This document shows, in pieces, positions 6,812 through 12,632 of a stretch of 12,632 nucleotides of DNA. How positions within the stretch are numbered: position 1 is the first letter of the stretch; each line of letters begins with the position of its first letter. Position numbers and translations under genes: made by a program. This DNA is from Syntrophobacterales bacterium (lineage in GTDB: Bacteria > Desulfobacterota > Syntrophorhabdia > Syntrophorhabdales > WCHB1-27), in the NCBI GenBank assembly GCA_017881765.1, contig JADGQN010000099.1, positions 1 to 12,632 on the forward strand. Reading direction: 5' to 3'. The notes below the pieces were generated by a model. It saw only the letters and a list, made by a program, of their open reading frames with translations. It did not search any database and was not told the origin of the DNA.

Positions 6812-7468
6812 TTAAAATTTGATCATATCCGTCTTCGTCAGGGTCACCTGTGCTGATACACGGGGCGCGTTGGCCAGGTTCCACACGGTGTACTGTTCCG
6901 GATAAAGCGCCTCGGCAGACAGGCCGTCGACAGGGATTATCACCTTCATCCCCCTGAACGCAGCCCCACTGGCCGTATAGAGCACGGCCCCGTGGGCTGC
7001 TGTGCCATTCACAATAACGGTCTTGATGTTCTTCTCCTTGAGGATTTTTTCAAGGTCAGTTCCCAGGAATTTGTCCGGTCCTGACGCGACAATCGGCTCC
7101 GTACCCTTGGGAGCGAGCTCCGGGCCTATATCAGCTGCAGTGGCGCCCGCGGAGAGGCTATACACAACCAGCACGCCATTTGCGCGGGCCTCCGCAAGAA
7201 GCTTCGCAACTTTAGGAATGGAAGCGATGCAGCGGGGACGCTGTGCCGCGTTACACGTCTGCTTGTTAAAGTCGAGCAGGAGCAGGGCCGTTGACTTCGG
7301 ATCAAGCGTGACCGGCTTCAGTTCCGGCGCCGGCGGCGTTTTCACGGTATCCCACACATCCACAACTGTCTGAGAGTGGGCAGCGGAATAACAAAGGAAC
7401 ATTGTCAGCGCCACACTGCACGCAAGGGCTATACTCCGAATACTGAAGCACTTGGACATTTTCTTCAT
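6812..7468 (-). CDS. Exported isochorismatase-like (cysteine hydrolase superfamily) protein lacking the catalytic Cys
   Basis: This 218-residue protein has a signal peptide (MKKMSKCFSIRSIALACSVA plus a further hydrophobic run to about residue 32), so it acts outside the cytoplasm. The rest fits the isochorismatase-like fold: TALLLLDFNKQTC (residues 60-72; Asp66), PDKFLGTDLEKIL (131-143; Lys133), and KTVIVNGTAAHGAVLYTASGAAFRGMKVIIPVDGLSAE (149-186). In cysteine hydrolases the segment after the fourth strand reads like G-V-A-T-N-V-C-V. Here it is G-T-A-A-H-G-A-V, with Ala161 where the nucleophilic Cys belongs. True isochorismatases (EntB type) also lack that Cys and carry an AH pair, so catalysis without Cys is possible. 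A GAGGGGG site precedes the ATG. Substrate unknown. Confidence 0.85.
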   Translation of the reverse strand: MKKMSKCFSIRSIALACSVALTMFLCYSAAHSQTVVDVWDTVKTPPAPELKPVTLDPKSTALLLLDFNKQTCNAAQRPRCIASIPKVAKLLAEARANGVLVVYSLSAGATAADIGPELAPKGTEPIVASGPDKFLGTDLEKILKEKNIKTVIVNGTAAHGAVLYTASGAAFRGMKVIIPVDGLSAEALYPEQYTVWNLANAPRVSAQVTLTKTDMIKF

Positions 7469-7515
7469 GACGAACCCCCTCTTTTTTTCTTCGCGGTGTC
7501 AAACTATCTTGATAA

Positions 7516-7543
7516 ATTATACGTCTTTAGAATACAAGATCAA
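7516..7543 (-). promoter_or_regulatory. Candidate promoter of the exported isochorismatase-like gene
   Basis: On the minus strand TTGATC (7538-7543) and a perfect TATAAT (7516-7521) are separated by 16 bases. Transcription would start near 7509, leaving a leader of about 40 bases that contains the GAGGGGG ribosome-binding site. The surrounding sequence is AT-rich compared with the genes. Prediction from sequence only. Confidence 0.5.
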
Positions 7544-7562
7544 ATAAATTTTCACCTTCTTA

Positions 7563-7663
7563 CTGGTAAGCAGTCTTGCCAGACGCATAAAAGCTGTGAT
7601 TTCGCTGCCCATATGTTGTCATAGCAACCCCCCTTCCACCGTAAAGTCTCACATCCGGTGGAA
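7563..7663. other. Two hairpins in the divergent intergenic region 7469-7776
   Basis: This 308-base gap separates the leftward isochorismatase-like gene from the rightward binding-protein gene. Besides the two promoters it holds two inverted repeats. CTGGTAAG/CTTGCCAG (7563-7570 and 7575-7582) has a four-base loop and one T-G pair. TTCCACCG/CGGTGGAA (7634-7641 and 7656-7663) is perfect over 8 bp with a 14-base loop. Neither is followed by a clear T-run. They may be regulator sites or remains of terminators. No further gene is seen here. Confidence 0.45.
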
Positions 7664-7709
7664 TCTGTGTCGGCCTCATAACGGTCTAATAGCGGCAACC
7701 AAGTTTTGC

Positions 7710-7739
7710 TTGACAGAACCTCACCCTAAAACTTAGAAT
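7710..7739 (+). promoter_or_regulatory. Strong sigma70-like promoter of the binding-protein gene
   Basis: A perfect TTGACA (7710-7715) is followed after 18 bases by TAGAAT (7734-7739; 5 of 6). The predicted transcript start is about 7746, giving a leader of about 31 bases with an AAGGAGG ribosome-binding site (7762-7768) eight bases before the ATG at 7777. This is the best consensus promoter in the window and suggests substantial expression. Confidence 0.7.
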
Positions 7740-7776
7740 CGCTTTAAGAATGTCCCGCCCCAAGGAGGGAAAACAT

Positions 7777-8754
7777 ATGAAACGGTTGATCTTATTTTTT
7801 GCGATTATGCTCCTGATGGTAGTCGGCTTGGGTATAGGAGCTTCAACGACTTTTGCTCAGTCTTATCCGAATCGGTCTGTTCAGTTCGTCATCCCAGCGA
7901 CCCCTGGTTCGGCTATAGATATCCCGGGCAGGATCGTAGCAGACGAATTGTCGAAGAATTTCGGGTCGCCCTTTGTTCCCATCAACAAGCCAGGGGGATC
8001 ATTTACGCTGGGAACAGATTTTGTGGCCCGAAGCAAGAAAGACGGCTACACGCTCGTTTATACGAATAATCCAGCCATCGTCTATTCGCGGATCCTCAGT
8101 CCGGATACCGTTCGCTATGACCCGGACAAAGATTTAGAGCCCTTAGGGATTCACTTATTCTTCGCCCATGCCATTGCAGTGCAAGCAAGCTCTCCATGGA
8201 AAACGATAAAAGATTTACTAGACTATGCTAAGGCGAATCCTGATAAACTTCGTGTGAGCACCGCTGGAATGGGGTCTGTCACCCACTTTCATTTAGAGAC
8301 GATCCAGTCCTTGACCGGCACCCAATTCAATCACGTGCCTTTCAAGAGCGGCGAGGCTGTCATCACCGCCCTCTTGGGGGGGCACGTGGAGGTGACGTTC
8401 GACGCGGTCAGCAAGATCATACCTCATGTCGAATCCGGAAAGCTGAGGATGCTCCTCACGACCATTAAGATGAAAGAGTATCCAAATGTCCCGACCATTA
8501 GCGACTTAGGTTACAAGCAACAGTTGGTTCCGACTTGGTTCGGGATGTATGGGCCTGCAGGACTTCCTGATGATGTAAGAAAGGTTCTGATACCGGCGAT
8601 TGAGAAGGCGATGAAGAATCCCGAATCAAAGGCCAAGATTGAAAAAATGCAATTTATTGTTGATTACAGGACCCCCGCTGAGCAGAAGAAGCTGGCCGCC
8701 GAAGAGTATGCGGGAGCCCTTGTCATAGCTAAGAAAATTGGTTTGCTTAAATAA
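7777..8754 (+). CDS. Bug/TctC-family periplasmic solute-binding protein (tripartite tricarboxylate transporter type)
   Basis: From the ATG at 7777 (perfect AAGGAGG site upstream) the product is 325 residues. A frame from 7750 would add nine residues spanning the ribosome-binding site and is rejected. A signal peptide ends at about TFA-27, giving a periplasmic mature protein starting QSYPNRSVQFVIP. Family hallmarks are the ATPGSAIDIPGRIVADEL segment, VPINKPGGSFTLGTDFVARSKKDGYTL, VSTAGMGSVTHFHLE, FNHVPFKSGEAVITALLGGHVEVTFD and PTISDLGY. Such proteins bind small carboxylates and deliver them to TctAB permeases or act as sensors. No TctA or TctB gene is in the window, so it is an orphan here. The ligand cannot be read. 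Its codons look more AT-ending than those of dxs or glcD, hinting at different ancestry. Confidence 0.92.
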   Translation: MKRLILFFAIMLLMVVGLGIGASTTFAQSYPNRSVQFVIPATPGSAIDIPGRIVADELSKNFGSPFVPINKPGGSFTLGTDFVARSKKDGYTLVYTNNPAIVYSRILSPDTVRYDPDKDLEPLGIHLFFAHAIAVQASSPWKTIKDLLDYAKANPDKLRVSTAGMGSVTHFHLETIQSLTGTQFNHVPFKSGEAVITALLGGHVEVTFDAVSKIIPHVESGKLRMLLTTIKMKEYPNVPTISDLGYKQQLVPTWFGMYGPAGLPDDVRKVLIPAIEKAMKNPESKAKIEKMQFIVDYRTPAEQKKLAAEEYAGALVIAKKIGLLK

Positions 8755-8788
8755 TATGCTTCCGTAACCTGTATTCGCGCTGACTACT

Positions 8789-8836
8789 AGATGGTCTCTC
8801 CGGGGACACTCCACAGAGCCCCTGGAGAGACCATCT
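8789..8836 (+). terminator. Large hairpin after the binding-protein gene
   Basis: A stem of 17 bp with one bulged T is formed by AGATGGTCTCTCCGGGG (8789-8805) and CCCCTGGAGAGACCATCT (8819-8836), around a 13-base loop. It begins 34 bases after the stop codon, the usual place for a terminator or an mRNA-stabilising structure. No T-run follows (next bases GAATATT), so it is not a classical intrinsic terminator. Confidence 0.55.
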
Positions 8837-9161
8837 GAATATTGGCTTAGTTCGCGTCCTGCAGCTGAGATGATCACGCGACGAGTGCCGCTAACGATCC
8901 TCGACTCCCGTGAAACCCCAGACGTTGCGCAGTTCAGAAAGTTTAAGGCAGCGCGTAAAAAGTCGCCCTCCCACGAAGAACTTCATGGGTACCGGAAGCG
9001 CTCAAGCTGCGGCAAAGAAACGACTGAATGCCATCTTGATATGGAGCCACATTTCGATGGATGCCAAGGCGACAAGGAGGAGTGACCGGAGGCGTACTAT
9101 AAGTACGTCGAGGATCGTGACGACGAAGGCAACGCGGGCAGGCGCGAAAGAGGGCTCGACA
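8837..9161. other. About 325 bases without a convincing gene
   Basis: The stretch lies between the hairpin and the end of the leftward oxidase gene. One rightward frame is open from 8768 to a TGA at 9083-9085 and then again to about 9190, with ATG at 8870. Its peptide is highly charged, there is no ribosome-binding site, and I recognise no family. An overlapping frame (8910-9251) is rich in Arg, Lys, Ser and Thr as shadow frames often are. A perfect small palindrome, CGTACT-ATA-AGTACG, is at 9093-9107. It could be a gene remnant or plain spacer. Confidence 0.4.
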
Positions 9162-10535
9162 TCATGCCGGGAAGATTTTGTTGGGGTTAAGTATGTTATT
9201 CGGGTCGAACAGCTGTTTGATCTTCTTCATCGTCAGCATCGCCTGGCCTGACAGCTCCATGCCGAGATAGGGCGCTTTAGACAGGCCTATACCGTGTTCA
9301 CCGGAAAGCGTGCCACCGAGACTGATCGTCTTTGAAAAAAGTTCTTTGACCGCTTCTTCGGCCTTTTCCCTGTCCTCTTTTGTGTCCCGGATCATCATGC
9401 TCACATGAAAGTTTCCATCGCCTGCATGGCCGAAGCTCAGAATAGGGATCCCGTACTTTTTTCCCATTTCCTCCAGGGCCCGAATGAGAGCGGGTATTTC
9501 GCTGCGGGGCACGACCACATCCTCGGCAACTTTCACAGGATTCAGGTTGTACGTGGCCTGGGAAACGGTGCGGCGGGCCTGCCACAGCCGATCAGCCTCC
9601 TTAGGGTCCTGCGTAAGGTCGCATCGAATGGCGTTGTGCTCCAGCACAATCTTCTTGATCTTCTCAGCCTGGGCCACAACCGATGCCGGGTCGCCATCTA
9701 CTTCAATGATGAGAAGCCCGCCCACCTCCTCGGGCAGTCCCATGGGGGACGCCTGTTCGCTGCACTTGATGGATGCCCTGTCCAGAAACTCGATGGTGGA
9801 GGGCACAATCCGGGCGGCCACGATGGCGGAGACCGTCTTTGCCGCCTCTTCCACTTCCCTGAAAAGGGCGAGCATGGTGGCCCTGGTCTCAGGCAGGGGT
9901 ATAAGCTTCAGGATGATCTTGGTAACAACACCGAGCGTCCCTTCACTGCCGACGAAAAGTCTGGTCAGGTCGTAGCCAACGACCCCTTTCATGGTGCGGA
10001 CGCCCACGTTCATGATCTCACCGGTCGGTAGCACCACCTCCAAACCAAGCACGTAATCACGCGTGACGCCGTATTTGAGGGAATTGGGACCTCCCGCGCA
10101 TTCCGCGATATTGCCGCCAATACTGGAGTACTTGTAGGATGAAGGATCAGGGGGATAGAAGAGACCCTTCTTTGCGACTTCCTCTTGAAGTATAAACGTG
10201 ATTACTCCGGGCTCCACGACGGTAATCAGATTCTCCGCGTCAATCTCTAAAATGCGGTTCATCTTGGTGAAAGTGAGTACCACGCCGCCCACGACAGGCA
10301 CGGAGCCTCCCGTAAGACCGGAACCCTGACCTCTGGGAATGACGGGAAAACGGTATTTGTTCGCGAGCACGAGGATGCGTGACACGTCTTCGGCCGAGGA
10401 TGGGAATACAATCAGATCCGGCATGCCGCCATCGACCCTCCCATCGTACGAGTAACATTTCCGGTCCTCGACGGAGGCCAGCACGTTCTCTTTACCAACG
10501 ATCTTCGTTATCTCTTCGATGATCCCGTTATCCAT
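9162..10535 (-). CDS. glcD: FAD-linked oxidase, glycolate oxidase subunit GlcD / D-lactate dehydrogenase type
   Basis: This 457-residue flavoprotein belongs to the family that oxidises D-2-hydroxy acids (glycolate, D-lactate, 2-hydroxyglutarate). The N-terminal FAD domain shows PRGQGSGLTGGSVP (residues 67-80), VEPGV (107-111), YPPDPSS (127-133), SSIGGNIAECAGGPNSLKYG (137-156) and FVGSEGTLGVVT (194-205). The C-terminal substrate domain has VVVPRSEIP (340-348), SFGHAGDGNFHVSMM (367-381) and TLSGEHGIG (409-417), whose His residues are thought to hold the active-site metal or substrate. Length is usual for the family. A GGTGG site precedes the ATG closely. No glcE or glcF partner is in the window, so substrate and electron acceptor are open. 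It lies downstream of ilvD on the same strand. Confidence 0.88.
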   Translation of the reverse strand: MDNGIIEEITKIVGKENVLASVEDRKCYSYDGRVDGGMPDLIVFPSSAEDVSRILVLANKYRFPVIPRGQGSGLTGGSVPVVGGVVLTFTKMNRILEIDAENLITVVEPGVITFILQEEVAKKGLFYPPDPSSYKYSSIGGNIAECAGGPNSLKYGVTRDYVLGLEVVLPTGEIMNVGVRTMKGVVGYDLTRLFVGSEGTLGVVTKIILKLIPLPETRATMLALFREVEEAAKTVSAIVAARIVPSTIEFLDRASIKCSEQASPMGLPEEVGGLLIIEVDGDPASVVAQAEKIKKIVLEHNAIRCDLTQDPKEADRLWQARRTVSQATYNLNPVKVAEDVVVPRSEIPALIRALEEMGKKYGIPILSFGHAGDGNFHVSMMIRDTKEDREKAEEAVKELFSKTISLGGTLSGEHGIGLSKAPYLGMELSGQAMLTMKKIKQLFDPNNILNPNKIFPA

Positions 10536-10555
10536 CTATCCACCACGCTGAAAAT

Positions 10556-10648
10556 CAGGTTAAGGTTAAGGTTAAGAAAGGGCGGGAATCCAGTGAGATT
10601 CTCTCACTTGTCTTCGCTAAGTCTTCTCTCAACCTCAACCTTAACCTG
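10556..10648. repeat. 21-bp inverted repeat of GGTTAA hexamers with nested hairpin, between ilvD and the oxidase
   Basis: The left arm (10556-10576) is CA plus three GGTTAA-type hexamers. The right arm (10628-10648) is its reverse complement with two changes that become G-U pairs in a leftward transcript, so the transcript can form an unbroken 21-bp stem. Inside is a perfect 7-bp hairpin, AGTGAGA-TTC-TCTCACT (10592-10608). The element starts nine bases after the ilvD stop and ends about 20 bases before the oxidase start, filling nearly all of the 122-base gap. Possible roles are attenuation, RNA processing or a mobile repeat. Confidence 0.75.
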
Positions 10649-10657
10649 CTCTTGCTT

Positions 10658-12322
10658 TTACTTGTCTTTAAAAATCGCTCCGCTCGCGGCCCCGGTTACG
10701 AGCTTTGCGTAGCGAGCCATGTAGCCTTCCTTGATCTTCGGCTCGGGCCGTTTCCAAGCGGCTTTTCTCTTATTCATCTCTCCCTTGGCCACGAGCAGAT
10801 CGATCTTCTTTTTGTCGAGATCGATCTCGATCGGATCTCCATTCCGGACATGCGCAATGGGCCCGCCCTCCGCCGCTTCAGGAGAGACGTGACCGATGCA
10901 GAGGCCACGCGTACCGCCCGAGAACCTGCCGTCGGTGATCAGCGCAACACCCCTATCGAGCCCTCGTCCAACGAGAACACTCGTCGGGGTGAGCATCTCT
11001 CTCATGCCGGGTCCGCCCTTCGGTCCCTCATAGCGCACGATTACAGCGTCTCCCGCCTTAACCTTCCCTTTCATAATCGCCGCAACCGTTTCTTCCTCAC
11101 TTTCAAACACTCTTGCCCTGCCCTTGAACGTGCGCATCTCGTCCGGAACACCGGCCGTCTTTATAATCGCCCCCTGCGGCGCAAGGCTCCCGGACAGAAC
11201 AGCAAGGCCTCCTTTTTGATGGTATGCGTTTCCGATCGGCCGGATCACGTCCTGGTCGAAGACTTCAACAGCTTTGAGGATCTCTCCCACCGGCTTACCC
11301 TCAACCGTCTTACACGTCTTTTTGATCAAGTTCTTCTTTGACAGTTCCTTCATGATCGCATAGACGCCGCCGGCCTCGTCGAGATCCTGCAGGTGATGCG
11401 GTCCCGCGGGACTCATGTTGCACAGATGCGGCGTTTTTTCAGAAAGCTCGTCAAACAGGCTGAGCGGCAGCCGGATGCCTGCTTCATGGGCAATCGCGGG
11501 CAGATGCAACGCCGTATTGGAAGAACCACCGAACGCCATGTCGACCGTAATCGCATTCTTGAAGGCATCAAGGGTCGCTATTTCCCTCGGCTTGACGTTT
11601 TCTTTGACAAGCCCTATAATCCTCTTTCCTGCCCGCTTGGCGAGCCTTATCCTGCCCGCATAAACAGCGGGAATGGTGCCGTTGCCGACGAGGCCGAGAC
11701 CGAGGGCTTCCGTCAGGCAGTTCATCGAATTTGCCGTGAACATACCTGCGCATGAGCCCGCGCCGGGACAGGCACATTCCTCCAGTTCAGAAAGTTCCGC
11801 TTCCGTCATGAGCCCGCCTGCAACTTTGCCCACCCCTTCGAAAACGGAGATGAGATCGACCGACTTTCCCTTGAACTTGCCGGCAAGCATCGGCCCGCCA
11901 CTAACGACGATGGCTGGTATATTGAGGCGCAGTGCCGCCATCATCATGCCGGGGATGATCTTGTCGCAGTTGGGTATGAGAACAAGACCGTCAAAAGGGT
12001 ATGCCTTCGCCATCACTTCAACCGAATCGGCTATCAGCTCTCTTGAGCCAAGCGAGTACTTCATACCCTCGTGGTTCATCGCAATTCCATCGCAGATACC
12101 GATCGTCGAGAACTCCATGGGGGTTCCACCCGCCATGTATACGCCGTCTTTTACTGCGCGGCACACTTTATCAAGGTGGATATGACCGGGAATCAGCTCG
12201 TTCGCGGAGTTCGCTATACCTATAATGGGTCGCTCCAGCTCCTCCGAGATGCAGCCCATGGCTTTAAAAAGCGAGCGGTGCGGCGCCTTCTCGATTCCTT
12301 TCTTCATCTTATCCGATCTCAA
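10658..12322 (-). CDS. ilvD: Dihydroxy-acid dehydratase
   Basis: This 554-residue enzyme dehydrates 2,3-dihydroxy-isovalerate and 2,3-dihydroxy-3-methylvalerate in valine, leucine and isoleucine synthesis, using an Fe-S cluster. Motifs are GTPMEFSTIGICDGIAMNHEG (residues 66-86), LIPNCDKIIPGMMMAA (115-130; ligand Cys119), CPGAGSCAGMFTANSMNCL (185-203; Cys191), and toward the C-terminus RYEGPKGGPGMREML and LITDGRFSGGTRG. The segment ANELIPGHIHLDKV (40-53) has Gly-His where [2Fe-2S] enzymes carry a third Cys, so a [4Fe-4S], oxygen-sensitive type is more likely. The start is TTG: GGGAGG lies five bases upstream and it yields the conserved MRSDK N-terminus. The ATG at 12307 would lose this. Confidence 0.95.
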   Translation of the reverse strand: MRSDKMKKGIEKAPHRSLFKAMGCISEELERPIIGIANSANELIPGHIHLDKVCRAVKDGVYMAGGTPMEFSTIGICDGIAMNHEGMKYSLGSRELIADSVEVMAKAYPFDGLVLIPNCDKIIPGMMMAALRLNIPAIVVSGGPMLAGKFKGKSVDLISVFEGVGKVAGGLMTEAELSELEECACPGAGSCAGMFTANSMNCLTEALGLGLVGNGTIPAVYAGRIRLAKRAGKRIIGLVKENVKPREIATLDAFKNAITVDMAFGGSSNTALHLPAIAHEAGIRLPLSLFDELSEKTPHLCNMSPAGPHHLQDLDEAGGVYAIMKELSKKNLIKKTCKTVEGKPVGEILKAVEVFDQDVIRPIGNAYHQKGGLAVLSGSLAPQGAIIKTAGVPDEMRTFKGRARVFESEEETVAAIMKGKVKAGDAVIVRYEGPKGGPGMREMLTPTSVLVGRGLDRGVALITDGRFSGGTRGLCIGHVSPEAAEGGPIAHVRNGDPIEIDLDKKKIDLLVAKGEMNKRKAAWKRPEPKIKEGYMARYAKLVTGAASGAIFKDK

Positions 12323-12522
12323 TTAGTCCTCCCTTCGCGTGACTGTCACGCCCCGGTAAATTTCGTCTCGCCTTCGGGAGCCGCGAGCGTGCAATAGTAT
12401 ACGATAAAAGTGACCGTCAAAAAAAGGCCAGACGAAGACCCAAATCCACCGCCTGGTTTTGTCTGGGCCCCGCGGAATCCGCTGGAGGGTAGGATTCAAC
12501 AAAAACTACCCAAAAAAAGGTA
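12323..12522 (-). promoter_or_regulatory. Upstream region of ilvD with palindrome and ribosome-binding site
   Basis: No gene is recognised in these 200 bases. Going upstream from the TTG start there is the GGGAGG ribosome-binding site, then a perfect odd palindrome GCGTGAC-T-GTCACGC (12337-12351), which suits a dimeric regulator better than a hairpin because the centre is a single base. A possible -10 box TATACT lies at 12396-12401 on the minus strand; the nearest -35-like TTGACG (12415-12420) is only 13 bases away, so the promoter call is weak. A 6-bp inverted repeat GGGTAG/CTACCC lies near 12487-12510. Confidence 0.4.
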
Positions 12523-12632
12523 TCAGGAGGAGACCCTCAGGTCAGTTTTCTCATCCAGACATCGTTGTAGGGCCTCCTCGGGCCAATTTTGGGCAGACCG
12601 CTCCTCACGGCCTTCATAAGGTGACCTGTCGC
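12523..12632 (-). other. Possible 3' end of a leftward gene running in from the right edge
   Basis: Two leftward frames are open from the window edge. One ends with a TGA at 12523-12525 and reads ...NWPEEALQRCLDEKTDLRVSS. The other ends with a TGA at 12537-12539 and reads ...PRRPYNDVWMRKLT. A rightward frame (12410-12619) also crosses the area. The stretch is too short to choose among them by composition, and I recognise none. If a leftward gene ends here, ilvD starts about 200 bases after it. Confidence 0.25.

Noticed and set aside
7750..7776. Longer binding protein starting at ATG 7750
   Set aside because: The extra codons contain the AAGGAGG ribosome-binding site for ATG 7777, and the signal peptide begins at 7777.
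9405..10031. 208-codon rightward frame inside the oxidase gene
   Set aside because: Antisense to a complete GlcD-type gene with all motifs; composition is that of a shadow.
10652..11341. 229-codon rightward frame opposite ilvD
   Set aside because: Antisense shadow of a full-length ilvD; no ribosome-binding site or recognisable domain.
12323..12522. T-box or amino-acid attenuator upstream of ilvD
   Set aside because: No T-box sequence, no leader peptide rich in Ile, Leu or Val, and no terminator hairpin with T-run on the minus strand.
12410..12619. Rightward 69-codon frame at the right edge
   Set aside because: Proline- and arginine-rich, no ribosome-binding site, competes with open leftward frames; not recognised.

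Overview
The window looks like chromosomal DNA of a Gram-negative anaerobe-type bacterium. Gene content and order (xseB-ispA-dxs-tlyA, a DUF4416 gene, yicC-gmk-rpoZ, exported Bug-type binding protein, stand-alone glcD-like oxidase, IlvD with a PGHIHL motif) suggest Desulfobacterota (former Deltaproteobacteria), perhaps near Syntrophorhabdales. That placement is inference from memory of gene neighbourhoods; no search was run. I see no tRNA, rRNA, CRISPR array, insertion sequence or phage gene.

Layout. Positions 1-619 hold the 5' part of an exported protein of unknown function and a yjbQ-family gene, both leftward. A compact divergent promoter region (620-720) separates yjbQ from a rightward housekeeping operon: xseB (DNA repair nuclease subunit), ispA and dxs (isoprenoid precursors), a TlyA-like rRNA methyltransferase, a DUF4416 protein and yicC (RNase). 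All of these overlap by 1 to 19 bases, so they are probably translationally coupled. A 143-base gap filled by heptamer repeats follows, then gmk and rpoZ, which overlap by 20 bases.

From about 6.8 kb the region becomes accessory. It has a leftward exported isochorismatase-like protein without the family's nucleophilic cysteine, divergent from a rightward orphan TctC/Bug solute-binding protein with its own strong promoter and a large downstream hairpin. A roughly 325-base stretch without a convincing gene follows. Then come two leftward metabolic genes, a GlcD-type FAD oxidase and, upstream of it, ilvD (branched-chain amino acid synthesis). They are separated by a 21-bp inverted repeat built of hexamers. 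The right edge may contain the end of another leftward gene.

The most notable non-coding signals are two. First, yjbQ and xseB each have a sigma70-like promoter only 6-7 bases from a start codon, with an in-frame stop immediately upstream and no ribosome-binding site, so both mRNAs are predicted leaderless. Second, several intergenic gaps hold short-period repeats (7-mers of the GTTACRA type, 6-mers of GGTTAA), in two gaps with inverted copies. I found no clearly new multi-gene defence or mobile system.
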